Below the pieces are notes generated by a model. It was given only the letters and a program-made list of their open reading frames with translations. It was not told the origin of the DNA and did not search any database. 63,358 nucleotides of DNA, taken from contig JAUNBG010000019.1 in the NCBI GenBank assembly GCA_030527205.1, forward strand, positions 1 through 63,358, in the 5' to 3' direction. The position numbers and the translations under genes are program-made. Origin of the DNA: Planctomycetia bacterium. GTDB taxonomy: Bacteria > Planctomycetota > Planctomycetia > Pirellulales > Thermoguttaceae. Positions 35,872-43,820 of this stretch are shown one piece after another. How positions within the stretch are numbered: position 1 is the first letter of the stretch; the number at the start of each line of letters is the position of its first letter.

Positions 35872-37425
35872 GTGAAGATTCTTTTTGCAACAAGTGAAGC
35901 AGTCCCATTTGCTCAAACTGGCGGCTTGGCTGATGTTTCTCATTCTCTGCCCGTTTCATTGGCCGCTCAAGGTCAGGATGTTGCTGTTATCATGCCGGCT
36001 TATCAACAGATCGAATCAGGAAAATATCCTTTGGAACCAACAAATATAACGTTGGAAATTCCTGTGGGCACAAAAATTAAAAAAGGAACCGTTCTCAAAG
36101 GGTCGTTTCCAGACGCTAAAGTCCCTGTTTATTTTGTCAAGCATGACGATTATTATCATCGCGAAGGTTTGTATAATAACAAGGGAAATGACTATTCTGA
36201 CAATTGTGAACGTTTTATCTTTTTCTGCCGATCTGTTCTTGAAACTATTCGCTTGTTAAATCTTGATATCGATATTATTCACGCAAACGATTGGCAAACC
36301 GGTCTTATTCCGGCTTATCTCGAACTTCTTTACAAAAAGCATTCCCGCTTTAACGTTCAAAAAAACGCGGAATCGCCTTATATGTTCGACGACGCTATTA
36401 TTGAGGGAGAAAGTTCAAGTTCCGATCTTTCTTTTGATTCGATTCATTCGGTTTTTACGATTCATAATATGCGTCATCAGGGACGTTTCAGCCATTGGGA
36501 TATGCTGCAAACCGGTTTGGATTGGAAATATTTTACTTTCGATATGATGGAGTTTTATGGACAATTAAATCTTCTCAAAACAGGAATGATTTTTGCTGAC
36601 AAAATAACAACGGTCAGCCCTCGTTATGCGGAAGAAATTCAAACAGAAGCTTTTGGAGAAAAATTGCATGGCGTCCTTCAATATCGACGTCAGGATTTAA
36701 CTGGAATTCTTAACGGAATTGATATTAACGAATGGAATCCCGCAACCGATCCCAATCTTGTCGCTCCTTATGATATCAATACGGTTTTTGAAAACAAACC
36801 GAAATGCAAGGCCGCTTTGCAAAAAGAAATGGGACTTCCGCTCAATAATGACGTCCCTCTTTTCGGCATTGTCAGTCGTTTCGACTCTCAAAAAGGCCTT
36901 GACTTGGTTATCGATGTTGCCGAATTTTGGATACAGCGTCACGGAATTCAATTGGCCGTTTTAGGAACGGGCGAACGCAAATTGGAAGAACGTTTTTTAA
37001 AACTGGCGCAGCAATTTCCGCAAAATGTCAGCGTTCAAATTCGATATCAGAACGCATTATCTCATCGAATTGAAGCCGGAGCTGATATCTTTTTGATGCC
37101 AAGCCGTTATGAACCTTGCGGGTTGAATCAAATGTACAGCCAGCGTTACGGAACTCTTCCGTTAGTTCGAGAAACAGGCGGATTGGCCAATACAATAATC
37201 AACGCTTCAAATGAAACAATGGCCAATCAAACGGCCAACGGTTTTTCCTTCTTTTGGGGAACGGCCGATGAAATGAATAAGGCGATTGATTGGGCTATAA
37301 AATGTTATTTTGAACGAAAACCAGAATGGAAACAAATGATTCAAACAGCAATGAAACAGGATCATTCCTGGAATCGAAGCGCTTTGCATTATATGAATCT
37401 GTATCAAGAACTGTTAAACAAATAG
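35872..37425 (+). CDS. glgA: Glycogen/starch synthase GlgA
   Basis: A 517-residue GT5 glycogen synthase starting at GTG after AGGAGAAGG. The two Rossmann halves are clear: N-terminal GGLADVSHSLP near residue 17, HANDWQTGLIPAYL near 140, then GIVSRFDSQKGLDLV near 332 and the catalytic EPCGLNQMYSQRYGTLPLVRETGG region near 414. It extends alpha-1,4 glucan from ADP-glucose. It is about 40 residues longer than E. coli GlgA, mostly from an acidic Ser-rich loop near 165-190. The nucleotide-sugar loop reads AQTGG instead of the usual AKTGG, so residue 15, normally the substrate-contacting lysine, is Gln. Its stop codon is part of the adjoining family A repeat. No other glg gene is in the window. Confidence 0.93.
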   Translation: MKILFATSEAVPFAQTGGLADVSHSLPVSLAAQGQDVAVIMPAYQQIESGKYPLEPTNITLEIPVGTKIKKGTVLKGSFPDAKVPVYFVKHDDYYHREGLYNNKGNDYSDNCERFIFFCRSVLETIRLLNLDIDIIHANDWQTGLIPAYLELLYKKHSRFNVQKNAESPYMFDDAIIEGESSSSDLSFDSIHSVFTIHNMRHQGRFSHWDMLQTGLDWKYFTFDMMEFYGQLNLLKTGMIFADKITTVSPRYAEEIQTEAFGEKLHGVLQYRRQDLTGILNGIDINEWNPATDPNLVAPYDINTVFENKPKCKAALQKEMGLPLNNDVPLFGIVSRFDSQKGLDLVIDVAEFWIQRHGIQLAVLGTGERKLEERFLKLAQQFPQNVSVQIRYQNALSHRIEAGADIFLMPSRYEPCGLNQMYSQRYGTLPLVRETGGLANTIINASNETMANQTANGFSFFWGTADEMNKAIDWAIKCYFERKPEWKQMIQTAMKQDHSWNRSALHYMNLYQELLNK

Positions 37426-37533
37426 GAAGTTCTAAAAACCTGTTTTTTACAACAAACTTAATTCGGAAAGCGTCGCAAAACCCATTTCATGCGGACGAGA
37501 CGTCCGCGTTCCCAACGTTTTTTGGAACTTCCT
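37424..37533 (+). repeat. MITE-like element, family A, copy 3
   Basis: Begins with AGGAAGTTCTAAAAACC inside the TAG stop codon of glgA and ends GGAACTTCCT one base before the stop codon of the convergent ykgJ-like gene. The centre has the intact palindrome GCGGACGAGACGTCCGC. It fills the whole convergent gap. Confidence 0.85.
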
Positions 37534-38052
37534 TTAAAAGGTTTTATTCATTTCCTGTTTGATTTCTTCTTCAGTAAAGAGTTTTCCGTTTGGATTATTG
37601 CAACCATGGCAGAATTTTGCCGCTTTTTTCCAGGAATTTGGACGATCCAGATTTTGCGGCCACCAAGGCCAGGTTCGGCATTGCGTTGGGCGATTTTGAT
37701 AGACTCGGCAACCTTTGCTTTCAGGATTGAATAAAACGCAATCGCCGTTTGAGAATTCGATGAGACTTTTTTTTCCATGAACGGAGCGAACAAATGAACT
37801 TTCAAACGCAATACGAGCAAGCCCAAGAGATTCAGCGAGTTGACTGATCTCTTCTTCAGTGACCCAAACATAACCTTCTTCGCCTGTGCAGCAACGTCCG
37901 CATTGTTTGCAGCCGAATCGCAATCCGTTCCGATACCAACCATTCTGTTCCATATTTCTTACTTTTTGTATTTTTGCTATTTTATCATTCGTGTTTTTGC
38001 TATTTTTATCAATAGAGTTTGGTTTATTCTTTTTCTGCTGTTGACGATTCAT
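37534..38052 (-). CDS. YkgJ-family cysteine-cluster protein
   Basis: A 172-residue protein with the conserved cysteine cluster CKQCGRCC (near residue 48) and further cysteines in GCRVYQNRPTQCRTWP and FCHGCNN. This is the YkgJ pattern, thought to bind zinc or an iron-sulfur cluster; the function is unknown. The reading frame can start at 38052, overlapping the YdjY-type gene by 29 bp. The family, however, starts nearer the ATG at 37953 (MEQNGWYRNG), and the first 33 residues are low-complexity Lys/Asn, so the shorter start is plausible. The two genes are probably cotranscribed. Confidence 0.85.
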   Translation of the reverse strand: MNRQQQKKNKPNSIDKNSKNTNDKIAKIQKVRNMEQNGWYRNGLRFGCKQCGRCCTGEEGYVWVTEEEISQLAESLGLARIAFESSFVRSVHGKKSLIEFSNGDCVLFNPESKGCRVYQNRPTQCRTWPWWPQNLDRPNSWKKAAKFCHGCNNPNGKLFTEEEIKQEMNKTF

Positions 38053-38746
38053 TCTTTTTTTTCGTCAGAATTAAAGTTATTTCGGTTCCGATTTCGGGAA
38101 TAAAATCCGTATTTGGTTCATAATAAAGCTCTTCGTTATTGGTTGAACTTTCAAATGGAACATCCATAACAGACCCAGGAAAATTGGAAACGCCAATAAT
38201 TTCGCCTGAAATATCCGCGAGATAATATTTTTGTCCCTTCGAATTTTGTCCGATAAGTCCGCCTGTAAAAACCCAATCAGATTTCATCGGTTCTTTCGAT
38301 TTGACTTCTCGAATCAAATCCTGAGCCCGGGCGCTTTGAATTTCGCCTTTTTTATCTTTCCAAAAAAGTTGAATTTCAATACTTTCGCCCGAGGGCGGAA
38401 CGAAAACGGGATCAAATTTTGCCGGAGTTCCCTGTTTTGCGCCAATAACCAATAAAGCAGCATGAATCAGATAAGGTTTGACATCGATTGCAACAATGGA
38501 TTCATGTTCTTTGCTTTTTGTTCGACAGGCGAAAAGTTCAAGAAGTCCTTCTCGAAGACAAACTTTTCCGATCAAAACGACTTGGGAGCGATCAGAAGAA
38601 ACCCAAATTGGTTCCTGAGGGTCAAGGCGTTTCAAGGTTTCCGGGTTTTCGACTAATGGGATTATTTCTTCGGCCAAAATATTCAAGCTCTTTGCCGTTA
38701 AAATGAGAACGAATAATATTGTTAGAAGAGTTTTTTGCCTTTTCAT
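38024..38746 (-). CDS. Exported YdjY-domain protein
   Basis: A 240-residue protein with an N-terminal signal peptide (about 1-25). It matches the YdjY-type domain common in planctomycetes. Characteristic pieces are GKVCLREGLLELFACRTKSKEHESIVAID near 60, HAALLVIGAKQGTPAKFDP near 95, the RAQDLIREVKSK block near 139 and the closing SNFPGSVMDVPFESS. Members are periplasmic or secreted proteins of unknown role. It overlaps the start of the ykgJ-like gene downstream, suggesting coupled expression. Confidence 0.85.
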   Translation of the reverse strand: MKRQKTLLTILFVLILTAKSLNILAEEIIPLVENPETLKRLDPQEPIWVSSDRSQVVLIGKVCLREGLLELFACRTKSKEHESIVAIDVKPYLIHAALLVIGAKQGTPAKFDPVFVPPSGESIEIQLFWKDKKGEIQSARAQDLIREVKSKEPMKSDWVFTGGLIGQNSKGQKYYLADISGEIIGVSNFPGSVMDVPFESSTNNEELYYEPNTDFIPEIGTEITLILTKKKNESSTAEKE

Positions 38747-38799
38747 TCAGGTCCTTGCCTTCGTTCTTGTTTATGTTATTATTTTTTATAATGAAGCTT

Positions 38800-38900
38800 A
38801 AAGGGCAACTGATTTCGTCTTCTGTAATCTTCCTGTTGTTGCCTGGCTTGCGAATACAAAGATTCCGGTTTGTAACTGGTTTGAGTATTTAAGATTAAAT
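38800..38900 (+). repeat. Dispersed degenerate repeat, family C
   Basis: GATTTCGTCTTCTGTAATC, CCTGTTGTTGCCTGGCTTGC and GAATACAAAGATTCCGG followed by GGTTTGAGTATTTAA. Most complete copy; useful as the reference for the family. Confidence 0.6.
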
Positions 38901-39116
38901 GTTGCTATTAAAAAGTTAAAATATATTGGAAAATCCGATATAAAAAGGAATGCCTGCCTGTTCGACTTTAACATATTTTAGCATAAAAAAGAAAAGACGC
39001 CAGATGTTTCATAACGATCGAATCTTGTGAAACAATTTGTTTTTTGAATTAACCCCAAGAGATTCGATTTATGATCCTTGTTTCTAATAAATCGAAAAAG
39101 AGAAAGTTTTAAAAGA

Positions 39117-39674
39117 ATGTCGAGCGACAATTTGAACATTGATCTGCAAAATCCGGAAGATGAACCGGTTCTTTTTAAAACGAAAATTTTTGATATCGTT
39201 GAAAAATATCAAAAAGGTCGAAGCGGCAAAATGCTGAAACGGTTTATCGTTCGCCATCCAGGAGCCGTTGCGATTCTTCCGATTCTTCCGGATGGGCGAA
39301 TCATTCTGATAAAACAATATCGAATTGCTGTTGGCCAATATCTTTATGAAATTCCGGCCGGAACGCGCGAGCCGCATGAAGAACCGCTTGTTACTGCAAA
39401 ACGAGAACTTATTGAGGAAACCGGTTTTCATGCCGGTTCGGTTGATTTATTAACGACATTTTTTACTTCGCCAGGCATTTTTCGCGAAAAACTATATTTA
39501 TATTTGGCAACAAATTTAACGCCTGGCCAAGCAGCTTTAGAGGACGGAGAAGACCTGACCTTGCATTTTTTCAACCGCGATGAAATCAAAAAAATGATTC
39601 TTCGAGGGGAAATCAAAGATGGGAAAACCCTTCTTGCGTTGCTTTGGGATATTGAACCGTTTTTGAAAAAATAA
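39117..39674 (+). CDS. NUDIX hydrolase, ADP-ribose pyrophosphatase-like
   Basis: A 185-residue NUDIX protein. The full Nudix box spans GTREPHEEPLVTAKRELIEE and TGF (about residues 83-105), with every conserved acidic residue in place. The upstream YEIPAG is the usual feature of ADP-sugar pyrophosphatases, so ADP-ribose or a similar ADP-sugar is the likely substrate. Because glgA lies close by, ADP-glucose is a possible alternative; that is inference. The ATG at 39117 is favoured over a TTG at 39078 that has no ribosome site. Confidence 0.88.
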   Translation: MSSDNLNIDLQNPEDEPVLFKTKIFDIVEKYQKGRSGKMLKRFIVRHPGAVAILPILPDGRIILIKQYRIAVGQYLYEIPAGTREPHEEPLVTAKRELIEETGFHAGSVDLLTTFFTSPGIFREKLYLYLATNLTPGQAALEDGEDLTLHFFNRDEIKKMILRGEIKDGKTLLALLWDIEPFLKK

Positions 39675-39704
39675 AATGTTTGTTCACAAAAAGATTGTTT
39701 ATCC

Positions 39705-39814
39705 GGGAATTTCCAAAATCCCCTAAGAAGCGAGGACATCTCGTCCGCAGAAACGGGTTTTTACGACGTTTTCCGAATGGAGTTTATTGCAAAAACAGGT
39801 TTTTAGAACTTCCT
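39705..39814 (-). repeat. MITE-like element, family A, copy 4 (inverted)
   Basis: Right end reads GGTTTTTAGAACTTCCT, the perfect terminal repeat. The left end (GGGAATTTCCAAAATCCCC) is degenerate, and the centre has CGAGGACATCTCGTCCGC. It starts about 30 bp after the NUDIX stop codon. Confidence 0.75.
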
Positions 39815-39867
39815 ATCCGTTTTATCATAAAACGCTATTTTCTCCATTTTAAATAAACAACCTTGTT

Positions 39868-40143
39868 TTGAATTTCGTTTTTTGCGGTCAATTGCTATTT
39901 TCGAGCTTATTGTTTGTTTGCCCCGACGAAAAATCAGGCATTGCAATTCGATACAATTCGAATGGAAAGGCCGCCCGTTTGTCTCGACAGAAGGGGCGGC
40001 GTTCAAAAGAGTCGAAGGACTGTTCTTCGATTGCTCCGGAAACAAAGATTCCGTCAAGAAAACCGGCAACCGAATCAATGGGCGTCAACCGAATCAACGG
40101 GCGGCAAGTCCAGCAACCTGACGAGAACAATTTGAAAGGATAA
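39868..40143 (+). CDS. Doubtful small ORF before dus
   Basis: A TTG-initiated frame of 91 codons ends five bases before the dus start. Its N-terminus (NFVFCGQLLFSSLLFVCPDE) could be a signal peptide, but no ribosome site precedes it and the rest is Arg/Lys/Ser-rich without family signs. Several other frames are also open here because the DNA is less AT-rich. A tandem duplication (AACCGAATCAA-GGGCG, twice, near 40068-40102) lies inside. It may be decayed or non-coding. Confidence 0.2.
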   Translation: MNFVFCGQLLFSSLLFVCPDEKSGIAIRYNSNGKAARLSRQKGRRSKESKDCSSIAPETKIPSRKPATESMGVNRINGRQVQQPDENNLKG

Positions 40144-40148
40144 CTGTT

Positions 40149-41156
40149 TTGAAAATCGGTTCAATACAATTGGATTTTCCTGTCGTTCAGGCGGCTCTTT
40201 CTGGTTATTCTGATGCGCCAATGCGCCGGTTAGCTAAAAAATTCGGCGCTTCGTTTACTCTTTGCGAAGTCTTTTTAGATCAATTTGTTCTCAACGTTTC
40301 CAAACGAAGCAAAGCAAAACTTTATCTTGCCGTTCAAGATTCCGATCATCCTTGCGGCGCGCAATTAATGGGGAATGAGCCGGAAGAATTCGTTGCTGCG
40401 GCTCAGCGTCTGATTGATTTCGGATTCGATTTAATCGACTTAAACTTTGCTTGTCCCGTTAAGAAAGTTGTTGGAAAATGCCGAGGCGGTTATTTAATGT
40501 CAAATGTTGAACAGTCATTAAAAATCGCGGAAAAAGTCCGAAAAGCTATTCCGGACGAAATTCCTTTAACGGTCAAATTGCGAAAAGGATTTGACGACTC
40601 CAAAGAAAGTCGAGACCTTTTTTTCAAGCTTCTTGACGGGTTATTGGATATTGGCATTAACGGAATAACCCTTCATGGTCGATCGGTTCGACAACGTTAT
40701 GAAGGATCAAGCGATTGGAATTTTATTGCGTATATCAAACGATATTTGGTTGACATCAAAAAGCGTCCCGACTTATCCCTCATTGGAAGCGGCGATCTTT
40801 TTTCTGCTGACGTTTGTCTTCAATGTTATCAAGAATCGGGCGTTGACGGTCTCGCTTTAGCTCGGGGGATCATCGGCAATCCTTGGCTTTTTCGAGACGT
40901 TTTTGCTCTTTTTCAAGGCAAACCTCTTCCCCCTCGTCCATCCATTCAAGAGCAGGGAGAAGTTATTGCCGACCATTATCGACAAGTTGAAGAACTTTAT
41001 GGCGAACGTCGTTCCGCAACGGAAATGAGAAAGTTTGGCGTCAAATATGCGTTGCTGCATCCTTTAAACGAAGAGCTTCGTTCGGCCTATGTTTTATGCA
41101 AAAACAGAAAAATGTGGGCCGATCTTATGAAACAATATTATAATGTCGATTTATGA
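40149..41156 (+). CDS. tRNA-dihydrouridine synthase
   Basis: A 335-residue Dus-family flavoenzyme that reduces uridines in tRNA. The FMN-barrel signatures are present: VQAALSGYSDAPMR near residue 12, the catalytic cysteine in DLNFACPVKKVVG near 97, LTVKLRKGF near 140, ITLHGRSVRQRYEGSSDW near 175 and SGDLFSADV followed by GLALARGIIGNPWLF near 240. Which uridine it modifies cannot be read from the sequence. It starts with TTG, supported by AAAGGA eight bases upstream. The region immediately upstream is the doubtful ORF described above. Confidence 0.94.
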   Translation: MKIGSIQLDFPVVQAALSGYSDAPMRRLAKKFGASFTLCEVFLDQFVLNVSKRSKAKLYLAVQDSDHPCGAQLMGNEPEEFVAAAQRLIDFGFDLIDLNFACPVKKVVGKCRGGYLMSNVEQSLKIAEKVRKAIPDEIPLTVKLRKGFDDSKESRDLFFKLLDGLLDIGINGITLHGRSVRQRYEGSSDWNFIAYIKRYLVDIKKRPDLSLIGSGDLFSADVCLQCYQESGVDGLALARGIIGNPWLFRDVFALFQGKPLPPRPSIQEQGEVIADHYRQVEELYGERRSATEMRKFGVKYALLHPLNEELRSAYVLCKNRKMWADLMKQYYNVDL

Positions 41157-41159
41157 ATC

Positions 41160-41215
41160 TCGTCATCTTTTTGCGATGATATCCAAGCCTGTTGAAAATC
41201 TCCGGAAACGATTTG
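41160..41215 (-). repeat. Dispersed degenerate repeat, family C (inverted)
   Basis: On the minus strand: CCGGAGATTTTCAACAGGCTTGGATATC, the 3' part of the family. It lies in the convergent gap between dus and ahcY. Confidence 0.45.
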
Positions 41216-41284
41216 TCAACCGGCCAAGAGGCGAAAGAGAAAGTCGAAACCTCGACCATTCCGTTTCGACCAAAAAGAATTCGC

Positions 41285-42598
41285 TCAATATCGATAGAAT
41301 TCCGGTTTAAACGGACCATCGACAGAAACGCCAAGATAATCGGCTTGTTTTTTCGTCAGTTGAGTCAAATGAACGCCAAGTTGTTCCAAATGAAGCCGGG
41401 CAACTTCTTCGTCAAGTTTTTTCGGAAGCATATGAACGCCCAACGGATATTTTTCCGGTTCCGTCCAAAGAGCGATCTGAGCCAAAACCTGATTTGTAAA
41501 GGAATTTGACATTACAAATGACGGATGACCGGTCGCGCAACCCAAATTGACAAGTCGTCCTTCCGCCAAAAGAAGAATTGAATGCCCGTCTGGAAATGTA
41601 TAACGGTCAACAAGCGGTTTAATTTGATCTTTTTGAATATTCGGATAAGATTCCAAACCGGCAACGTCAATTTCGCAATCGAAATGCCCAATATTGCAGA
41701 CAATGGCGTCGTTCTTCATTTTCGCCATATGAGAGATCGAAACAATGTCGCAACAACCGGTTGTTGTAACGAAAATATTTCCCTGGGGAGCGGCTTCGTC
41801 CATTGTCATAACTTCAAAACCTTCCATTGCGGCCTGAAGAGCGCAAATGGGATCAATTTCCGTAATTATGACACGAGCCCCATAGGATCGCATGGAATGA
41901 GCGCAACCTTTTCCGACGTCCCCATAACCGGCAACGACAACGACTTTTCCGGCGACCATAACGTCGGTTGCCCGTTTGATTCCGTCCGCAAGCGATTCCC
42001 GGCAGCCATAAAGATTGTCGAATTTGCTTTTCGTAACGCTGTCATTGACATTAATGGCCGGAACTTTCAAATTGCCTGCTTGGAACATTTGATAAAGCCG
42101 ATGAACGCCAGTTGTCGTTTCTTCCGAAAGTCCTTTGATTCCCGGCAAAAGATGAGCATATTTCGGACTATGAACCGCAATGGTCAAATCGCCGCCGTCG
42201 TCAACGATTAAATTGAGCGGTTGACCGTCGGAAAAAATAAGCGTCTGCTCGATACACCAATCATATTCCGCGTCTGTTTCTCCCTTCCAGGCATAAACAG
42301 GCGTTCCCGTTGCAGCGATTGCGGCAGCGGCATGATCTTGCGTTGAGAATTTATTGCAACTGCTCCAGGTTACATCGGCGCCAAGAGCCTTTAAGGTTTC
42401 AATCAAAACCGCAGTTTGAATGGTCATATGCAAACAGCCGGCAATTCTCGCCCCTTTGAGCGGTTTCGATTCGCTATATTTTCGACGAAGCGCCATCAAC
42501 CCCGGCATTTCGTTTTCCGCAAGCATGATTTCTTTTCGTCCCCAATCCGCCAAACCAATATCCGCAACTTTATAGGGCAATTTTCCGTCCTTAACCAT
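41285..42598 (-). CDS. ahcY: Adenosylhomocysteinase (SAH hydrolase)
   Basis: A 437-residue SAH hydrolase of normal size. Key blocks are [15 protein letters not shown] near residue 55, the substrate-site [14 protein letters not shown] near 81, [12 protein letters not shown] near 180, the NAD-binding [17 protein letters not shown] near 214 and the C-terminal [17 protein letters not shown] with KPEFYRY. It splits S-adenosylhomocysteine to adenosine and homocysteine, keeping methylation reactions running. GGAAAG lies upstream of the ATG. No SAH riboswitch is recognisable before it, and no methionine-cycle gene is adjacent. Expression appears to be monocistronic. Confidence 0.97.
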   Translation of the reverse strand: MVKDGKLPYKVADIGLADWGRKEIMLAENEMPGLMALRRKYSESKPLKGARIAGCLHMTIQTAVLIETLKALGADVTWSSCNKFSTQDHAAAAIAATGTPVYAWKGETDAEYDWCIEQTLIFSDGQPLNLIVDDGGDLTIAVHSPKYAHLLPGIKGLSEETTTGVHRLYQMFQAGNLKVPAINVNDSVTKSKFDNLYGCRESLADGIKRATDVMVAGKVVVVAGYGDVGKGCAHSMRSYGARVIITEIDPICALQAAMEGFEVMTMDEAAPQGNIFVTTTGCCDIVSISHMAKMKNDAIVCNIGHFDCEIDVAGLESYPNIQKDQIKPLVDRYTFPDGHSILLLAEGRLVNLGCATGHPSFVMSNSFTNQVLAQIALWTEPEKYPLGVHMLPKKLDEEVARLHLEQLGVHLTQLTKKQADYLGVSVDGPFKPEFYRY

Positions 42599-42709
42599 TT
42601 TTTCTTTCTTTCCGTTACATAATCATAACATTTTTGCTGGTTTTTCCAAAATCCGCTTACAGACTTGGAACAAGAAATAAACAAGCCATTTTTTAAAAGA
42701 CTGTTATGA

Positions 42710-42817
42710 GAAAGTTCTCAAAACCTGTTTTTTGCAATAAACTTTATTCGGAAAGCGTTGCAAAAACGGATTCATACAGACAAGTCGTCCGCGTTCCCGG
42801 CTGATTTTAAACTTCCT
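42710..42817 (+). repeat. MITE-like element, family A, copy 5
   Basis: Starts GAAAGTTCTCAAAACCTG, keeps TTGCAATAAAC and GGAAAGCGTTGCAAAAAC, then CAAGTCGTCCGCGTTCCC; the right end is TTTTAAACTTCCTT. More diverged at both ends than copy 3. It lies upstream of ahcY and just beyond the 3' end of the next minus-strand gene. Confidence 0.75.
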
Positions 42818-42827
42818 TCTAATTATT

Positions 42828-43406
42828 TTATTCAATAACGTCAGTTTGTAAACGGGATGAGGCGGATCCGTCAGAAGATTGAGCCGGTTGAGTTGAAGTT
42901 TCGGGCGAAACAGAACCCGGAATAATGATTTTTTGCCGAACTTTAACCGGTTCATAACGATAAAAGGCTTTTTCATGCCAGACAGGAAAAGCCGATAAAA
43001 CAGATTCCTGAACTGTCGCCCATTCATATTGCCCCGAGCAGGGATTATAAATCGAGACATTTTTCGCAACGATTTCTTCTTTCGGTTCAAAAACCCATTG
43101 ATAATCGACAAATTTTCGATATTGAACCGTTTCCCGATAATAATAGGAATAGACGTTTCCGTCCGAGGTCGCGACTTTGATTGCCGTTTCGGGAGAAATC
43201 GCCGTTTTCGTAAAATCAGAAAAAGTTCCTTTTTCCGATTCCTGATTGATTACGGGAATATCTTTGGGGCCCAAAAGCGGACTATACGGAACCTGATAAG
43301 TCGTCTTTTCCGAATTGGTTCCCCAAAGGCAATTCTTGTTATCCTGCGCAAAAAGCAGATTTTGACCGAACAAAAACGAAATGAGTAATAATAAGCGAAA
43401 AATCAT
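42828..43406 (-). CDS. Small exported protein of unknown function
   Basis: A 192-residue protein with a clear signal peptide (LLLLISFLFGQNLLFAQ, residues 4-20, cleavage likely after FAQ). The mature part has many Tyr and Val residues and no membrane segment: VYSYYYRETVQYRKFVDYQWVFEP near 85, then CSGQYEWATVQ near 120. The end is Ser/Gln-rich. No family is recognised. It is bracketed by two family A repeats (copies 5 and 6), which is odd enough to note but says nothing of its role. Confidence 0.7.
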   Translation of the reverse strand: MIFRLLLLISFLFGQNLLFAQDNKNCLWGTNSEKTTYQVPYSPLLGPKDIPVINQESEKGTFSDFTKTAISPETAIKVATSDGNVYSYYYRETVQYRKFVDYQWVFEPKEEIVAKNVSIYNPCSGQYEWATVQESVLSAFPVWHEKAFYRYEPVKVRQKIIIPGSVSPETSTQPAQSSDGSASSRLQTDVIE

Positions 43407-43571
43407 TTTTTCAATGGAACTTTTGAAAGAGGGGTTGCTCGTTGAAATTTTTCATATTCAATAACGAAATGCAATTGCAAACATTATAATATAAAAAAAG
43501 CTCAATGTAAACAAAATCGACCTTTTTTACAACAATGCCCCAATTTCAATAAAAATCAAAAAAAACAAAAA

Positions 43572-43680
43572 AGGAAGTTACAAAAAACCTCGGGAAACAG
43601 ACGTCTCGTTCGAAAAAACTGATTTGGGCAACGCTTTCTGAATCGAGTTGATTATAAAAAACAGATTTTTAGAACTTCCT
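43572..43680 (-). repeat. MITE-like element, family A, copy 6 (inverted)
   Basis: Left end AGGAAGTTACAAAAAACC, right end ATTTTTAGAACTTCCT, centre ACAGACGTCTCGTTCG. It lies between the small exported protein gene and the hppA terminator. Confidence 0.8.
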
Positions 43681-43724
43681 TAAAATAAAAAACCCGAAAA
43701 CAATCCAAAAATTGCTTTCAGGTT
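43681..43724 (-). terminator. Rho-independent terminator for hppA
   Basis: On the minus strand a 14-bp stem (AACCTGAAAGCAAT / ATTGTTTTCGGGTT, with two G-U pairs in the RNA) and a six-base loop are followed by TTTTTTATTTT. It lies about 100 bp after the hppA stop codon. Confidence 0.75.
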
Positions 43725-43820
43725 AAAATGATCTTCATTGAGAAACAGACCGTCCTCTTTTTTCAAAAACAACAAACGGCCCTTTTCTCAAATGTTTCAA
43801 CAGAGAGATCAATCAACAAA

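Noticed and set aside
39803-40135. Several overlapping short frames on both strands before dus
   Set aside because: They are open because the DNA is less AT-rich here. None has a ribosome site or family signal; only the plus frame ending at 40143 is kept as doubtful.
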